Shown here: piece after piece, positions 61,129-64,000 of the stretch
How the letters are laid out: each line of letters begins with the position of its first letter
Position numbering within the stretch: the stretch's first letter is position 1
Origin: Umezawaea endophytica
Lineage (GTDB): Bacteria > Actinomycetota > Actinomycetes > Mycobacteriales > Pseudonocardiaceae
Assembly: GCF_025061645.1 (NCBI RefSeq)
Contig: NZ_JANYMP010000010.1
Span: 160,141-224,140 of the forward strand
DNA length: 64,000 nucleotides
Direction of reading: 5' to 3'
Made by a program: the position numbers and the translations under genes
Notes under the pieces: model-generated
Database searches by the model: none
What the model was told of the DNA's origin: nothing
The model's input: only the letters and a program-made list of their open reading frames with translations

Positions 61129-62298
61129 ATGACCACGTCCCACCAGGAACCGCGCCCCACCCGTCGACGGGCCGTCTCGGCCTTCGCCGTGGTGGCGGTG
61201 AGCGGCCTCGTCGCGGCGGGCGCGGCCCTCCCGTCGTCGGCGGACGCCCAGTCGCCGACGCGCGACCGCGTGCAGCAGGGTCTCGACAGCCTGGTGCGGA
61301 CCGACGGCTTCCCCGCCGCGCTCGCCTCGGTGAGGGGCCGGGACGGTCGCGTCCGCGACTACACCGCGGGCGTCGGGGACCTGGCGACGAAGTCGCCCGT
61401 CCCGGTCAACGGCCAGGTCCGCGTCGCCAGCAACACCAAGACCTTCGTGGCCACGGTGGTCCTCCAGCTCGTGGCGGAGGGGAAGGTGCGCCTCGACGAG
61501 CCGGTCGAGACCTACCTGCCGGGCATCGTCCGCGGCGAGGGGATCGACGGGAACACCATCACCGTGCGCCAGCTCCTCCAGCACACCAGCGGCCTGGCCG
61601 ACTACGACGAGGTCGTGAGCGACTACGCGGCCATCCGGCACCGGTACTTCGAGCCCAGGGAGATCGTCGACCTCGGGCTGGGCAAGCCTGCCCTGTCCGC
61701 GCCCGGCGCGGCCTGGTCCTACAGCAACACCAACTACGTCCTGCTGGGACTGCTGGTGCAGAAGGTCACCGGGCGCCCGATCGGAGAGGAGATCACCCAT
61801 CGGATCATCGATCGGATCGGGTTGCGCGACACCTACTGGCCCGCGCTCGGCGACCAGGGGATCCGCGAGCCCCACCCGCACGGGTACTTCGCCCAAACCC
61901 CTGGTGCTCCACTTGCCGACGTCACGGAGATGGACCCCTCCCTGGGCTGGGCGGCTGGACAGTTGATCTCCACGCCCCGCGACCTCAACACGTTCTTCCT
62001 CGCCCTGCTCGGCGGCGACCTGCTCGACCCGGAGCGGTTGGCGGAGATGAAGAAGACGGTCGCCGCGCCGAAGTCCGGCGTCCGCGGCGACGAGCGGTAC
62101 GGGCTCGGGCTGTCCACGTTCACGCTGAGCTGCGGCGTGGAGGCGTGGGGCCACGGCGGTGACGCGCCGGGCTACGAGACGCGCAACGCCGTGACGGCCG
62201 ACGGTCGCGCCGCCGCGGTCGCCGTGACGGCCCTGCCGACCGCGATCGACCCGGCCAAGCACGTGGAGGAGGCCGTCGAGACCGCGCTCTGCAGGTGA
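61129..62298 (+). CDS. Secreted serine hydrolase/DD-carboxypeptidase (R61-like)
   Basis: A 389-residue exported beta-lactamase-fold enzyme. Tat/Sec-like signal peptide about 1-40 ('RRRAVSAFAVVAVSGLVAAGAALPSSADA'). SxxK motif SNTK (about residues 101-104), YxN motif 'YSNTNY' (about 201), and 'HGG' in 'WGHGGDAPGYETR' replacing KTG, the arrangement of Streptomyces R61 DD-peptidase. It trims D-Ala from peptidoglycan or hydrolyses related amides. ATG with AAGGGA upstream. Confidence 0.93.
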   Translation: MTTSHQEPRPTRRRAVSAFAVVAVSGLVAAGAALPSSADAQSPTRDRVQQGLDSLVRTDGFPAALASVRGRDGRVRDYTAGVGDLATKSPVPVNGQVRVASNTKTFVATVVLQLVAEGKVRLDEPVETYLPGIVRGEGIDGNTITVRQLLQHTSGLADYDEVVSDYAAIRHRYFEPREIVDLGLGKPALSAPGAAWSYSNTNYVLLGLLVQKVTGRPIGEEITHRIIDRIGLRDTYWPALGDQGIREPHPHGYFAQTPGAPLADVTEMDPSLGWAAGQLISTPRDLNTFFLALLGGDLLDPERLAEMKKTVAAPKSGVRGDERYGLGLSTFTLSCGVEAWGHGGDAPGYETRNAVTADGRAAAVAVTALPTAIDPAKHVEEAVETALCR

Positions 62299-62433
62299 CG
62301 GACGTGCTACGCGCGGAGGTCGGCCGTACGACTTTCGGCCAACCCGAGCAGGGGCACCGAGGGTGATGTGCGACGACCCCGCGGTTCGGCACAGTCGTCG
62401 GTGACAGCTTCACAGCAAGGAGGAGTGGAACCG

Positions 62434-62688
62434 ATGGACAACGACCACTACGTGCTCGCGGCGCAGGGCGAAGCCTGGAGTTGGGTGTTCGCGGGTGGTA
62501 TCGGCCTCGTCGTGCTCGCGCTCGCCGCCCTCTTCATCGGCGCGCTCGTCAGCGTCCTGCGCTCGGGGATGACCGGCGGCATGAAGGTCGTGTGGGTCGT
62601 GTTCGCGTTCTGTGCGCCGTTCCTCGGGCCCGTCCTGTGGTTCCTGGTCGGCAAGAAGGACGTGGAGGGTCGGCGGATCCGGGTCTGA
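62434..62688 (+). CDS. PLDc_N-domain small membrane protein
   Basis: An 84-residue protein with two membrane helices (about 17-40 and 50-72). The second, 'MKVVWVVFAFCAPFLGPVLWFLVGKKD', is the PLDc_N signature found at the N-terminus of cardiolipin synthases and in stand-alone small proteins. AAGGAGGAG before ATG. It ends 1 nt before the convergent response-regulator stop. Confidence 0.9.
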   Translation: MDNDHYVLAAQGEAWSWVFAGGIGLVVLALAALFIGALVSVLRSGMTGGMKVVWVVFAFCAPFLGPVLWFLVGKKDVEGRRIRV

Positions 62689-62689
62689 C

Positions 62690-63334
62690 TCAGCCGAGCC
62701 CGGCGTCGTGGACGACGATCGCGACCTGCGTGCGGTTCGCGACGTCCAACTTGGACATGACCCGTCCGATGTGGACCTTGACGGTGGACTCGCTGAGCAC
62801 CAGTGACTTCGAGATCTCCGCGTTGCTCAGGCCGCCGCCCACGGCGACCGCGACCTCCCGCTCCCGAGCGGTCAGCGCTTCGAGCCTCGCCACGGCCTCC
62901 CGCTTCGCGCCACCGCCCGCGAACTCCCGCAGCAGCCGCTTGGTGATCCGCGGCGAGATCATCGCCTCGCCCGCGGCCACCATGCGCACGGCCTGCACCA
63001 GGTCGCGCGGCGGGGTGTCCTTGACCAGGAAGCCCGAGGCGCCCAGCCGCAGCGCCGAGTGCACGTACTCGTCCAGGTCGAACGTGGTGAGCACGAGGAC
63101 CGGGGGCCCGTCGGGCAGGGAGGTGACCAGCCTGGTCACCTCCAGCCCGTCGACCCGCGGCATCTGGATGTCGGTGAGCACCACGTCGGGCCGGTGCCGG
63201 GCGACCAGGTCCAGGACACCGGTCCCGTCGGCCGATTCCGCGACGACGGTGATGTCCGGATCGGACTCCAGGATCATCCGGAGACCGCCGCGCACCAGTT
63301 CCTCGTCGTCGAGCAGGAGCACCTTCACCGTCAC
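62690..63334 (-). CDS. NarL/LuxR-type response regulator
   Basis: About 214 residues. Receiver domain (phosphoacceptor Asp in 'DVVLTDIQMPRVDG', switch Thr in 'VLVLTTFD', Lys in 'FLVKDTPP') and C-terminal LuxR HTH ('LTAREREVAVAVGGGLSNAEISKSLVLSESTVKVHIGRVMSKLDV'). Paired with the histidine kinase upstream. Start among GTG 63340, 63334 or 63328; 63334 is a compromise. Confidence 0.93.
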   Translation of the reverse strand: MTVKVLLLDDEELVRGGLRMILESDPDITVVAESADGTGVLDLVARHRPDVVLTDIQMPRVDGLEVTRLVTSLPDGPPVLVLTTFDLDEYVHSALRLGASGFLVKDTPPRDLVQAVRMVAAGEAMISPRITKRLLREFAGGGAKREAVARLEALTAREREVAVAVGGGLSNAEISKSLVLSESTVKVHIGRVMSKLDVANRTQVAIVVHDAGLG

Positions 63335-63349
63335 GAGCACGTCATCCGA

Positions 63350-64000
63350 TCAGCGGGGGAACCGGGCCGACACAACGTACCCACCGCCGTCGGTCGGCCC
63401 GGAGCGGACCGTGCCGCCCGCGAGCGCGACCCGTTCGCGCATGCCGACCAAACCGTAACCCGACCCCGTCACGTCCGTCCGCGCGTCGCCCGCGGCCCGG
63501 TTCGCGACCTCGACGGCCACGTCGTCGTCCGAGGCGACGACCGTGACCCGCACCGACGCCCCCGGAGCGTGCTTGCCCGCGTTGGTGAGCGCCTCCTGGA
63601 CCACCCGGTACGCCGCCCGCCCGACCACGTCCGACGTCTCCGGCACGGCGTCGGGCAGCACGAGGTCGACCTCGGCGCCCGCCGACCGGAACTCCTCGAC
63701 CAGGTTCTCCACGCCGTCGAGCGCGGGTCGGTGCCGCGACGGCGGCGCGTCGGTGTCCTCCCGCAACACGCGCAGCATGTCGCGCAGCTCGGTGAGCGCG
63801 GCGGTGCTGTTGGTCCGGATGACCTCGGCGACCCTGCCGACGTGCTCGTCGTCGGACGTCAGCGTCAACCCGCCCGCCTGGAGCGCGATCACGCTGACCC
63901 GGTGCGCGACGACGTCGTGCATCTCCCCGGCGATGCGGCGGCGCTCGGCGGCGACCGCCCGTTCGGCGAGCAGGTCGCGTTCCCGCTCGGCCTGGACCGC
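63350..64000 (-). CDS. Two-component sensor histidine kinase, partial
   Basis: Open to the right edge of the window, so the N-terminal sensor part is missing. Visible: HisKA_3 dimerisation helix 'RRRIAGEMHDVVAHRVSVIALQAGG' with the phospho-accepting His of 'MHDVVAH', then an HATPase domain ('VVQEALTNAGKHAPGASVRVTV', 'GSGYGLVGMRERVALAGG'). It phosphorylates the adjacent NarL-type regulator. NarL/DesK-type kinase of unknown signal. Confidence 0.93.
   Translation of the reverse strand, partial: AVQAERERDLLAERAVAAERRRIAGEMHDVVAHRVSVIALQAGGLTLTSDDEHVGRVAEVIRTNSTAALTELRDMLRVLREDTDAPPSRHRPALDGVENLVEEFRSAGAEVDLVLPDAVPETSDVVGRAAYRVVQEALTNAGKHAPGASVRVTVVASDDDVAVEVANRAAGDARTDVTGSGYGLVGMRERVALAGGTVRSGPTDGGGYVVSARFPR

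Overview
The window is very GC-rich, with almost every third codon position G or C, frequent GTG and TTG starts and several promoters that place a TANNNT box 6-7 nt before the start codon (leaderless type). Gene content (mycothiol-type DinB proteins, TetR/XRE regulators, a Hanks-type kinase, secreted CBM-bearing hydrolases, a HelD/HelR-like ATPase) points to a filamentous actinomycete chromosome. A Pseudonocardiales member (Saccharothrix/Lentzea/Actinosynnema-like) is my best guess from general resemblance, not from a marker gene. I saw no rRNA, tRNA, CRISPR array, integrase or insertion sequence.

Layout. 0-8 kb: a large HEAT-like repeat protein and a secreted GH87 alpha-1,3-glucanase-type enzyme with many carbohydrate-binding modules. 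8-20 kb: regulator/target pairs (TetR-MFS, MerR-Old Yellow Enzyme, MFS-TetR, TetR-quinone oxidoreductase), a beta-lactamase-fold hydrolase, a talarate/galactarate-dehydratase-like enzyme, an esterase and a spermidine-synthase-like protein. 20-27 kb: an unknown two-gene pair, a GAF regulator coupled to a flavin monooxygenase, an alpha/beta hydrolase, a DinB-like protein, an XRE regulator and a tautomerase. 27-36 kb: a HelD/HelR-like ATPase, secreted enzymes (SGNH-ricin esterase, streptogrisin-like protease, large (alpha/alpha)6 glycoside hydrolase) around a long palindromic LacI-type operator, then MarR and DJ-1 proteins.

36-41 kb: an AcoR/MimR-like regulator divergent from amidohydrolase, DUF59 and zinc alcohol dehydrogenase genes. 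This trio normally accompanies a propane/phenol-type binuclear iron monooxygenase, which is absent here. 41-48 kb: a Ser/Thr kinase with an extracellular CBM2 domain, an IlvD/Edd sugar-acid dehydratase, a lipoprotein, a GlxA-type regulator with a cupin, and an XRE regulator with an aldo/keto reductase.

48-54 kb: a compact L-rhamnose catabolic operon (isomerase, bifunctional aldolase/dehydrogenase, kinase) divergent from its LacI-type regulator, with a palindromic operator between them. 54-58 kb: the least familiar region, with a stand-alone chorismatase, a LysR-VOC pair, and a divergent, translationally coupled JAMM metallopeptidase-NTF2-VOC operon. 58-64 kb: an M23 peptidase, a zinc-ribbon protein, an orphan hydrogenase-maturation-type protease coupled to a small protein, a DD-carboxypeptidase-like enzyme, a PLDc_N membrane protein and a NarL-type two-component system cut by the window edge.

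Themes: secreted polysaccharide and peptide degradation, sugar and sugar-acid catabolism, and small redox or detoxification modules each beside its own regulator. Candidate operators can be read directly for many of these pairs.
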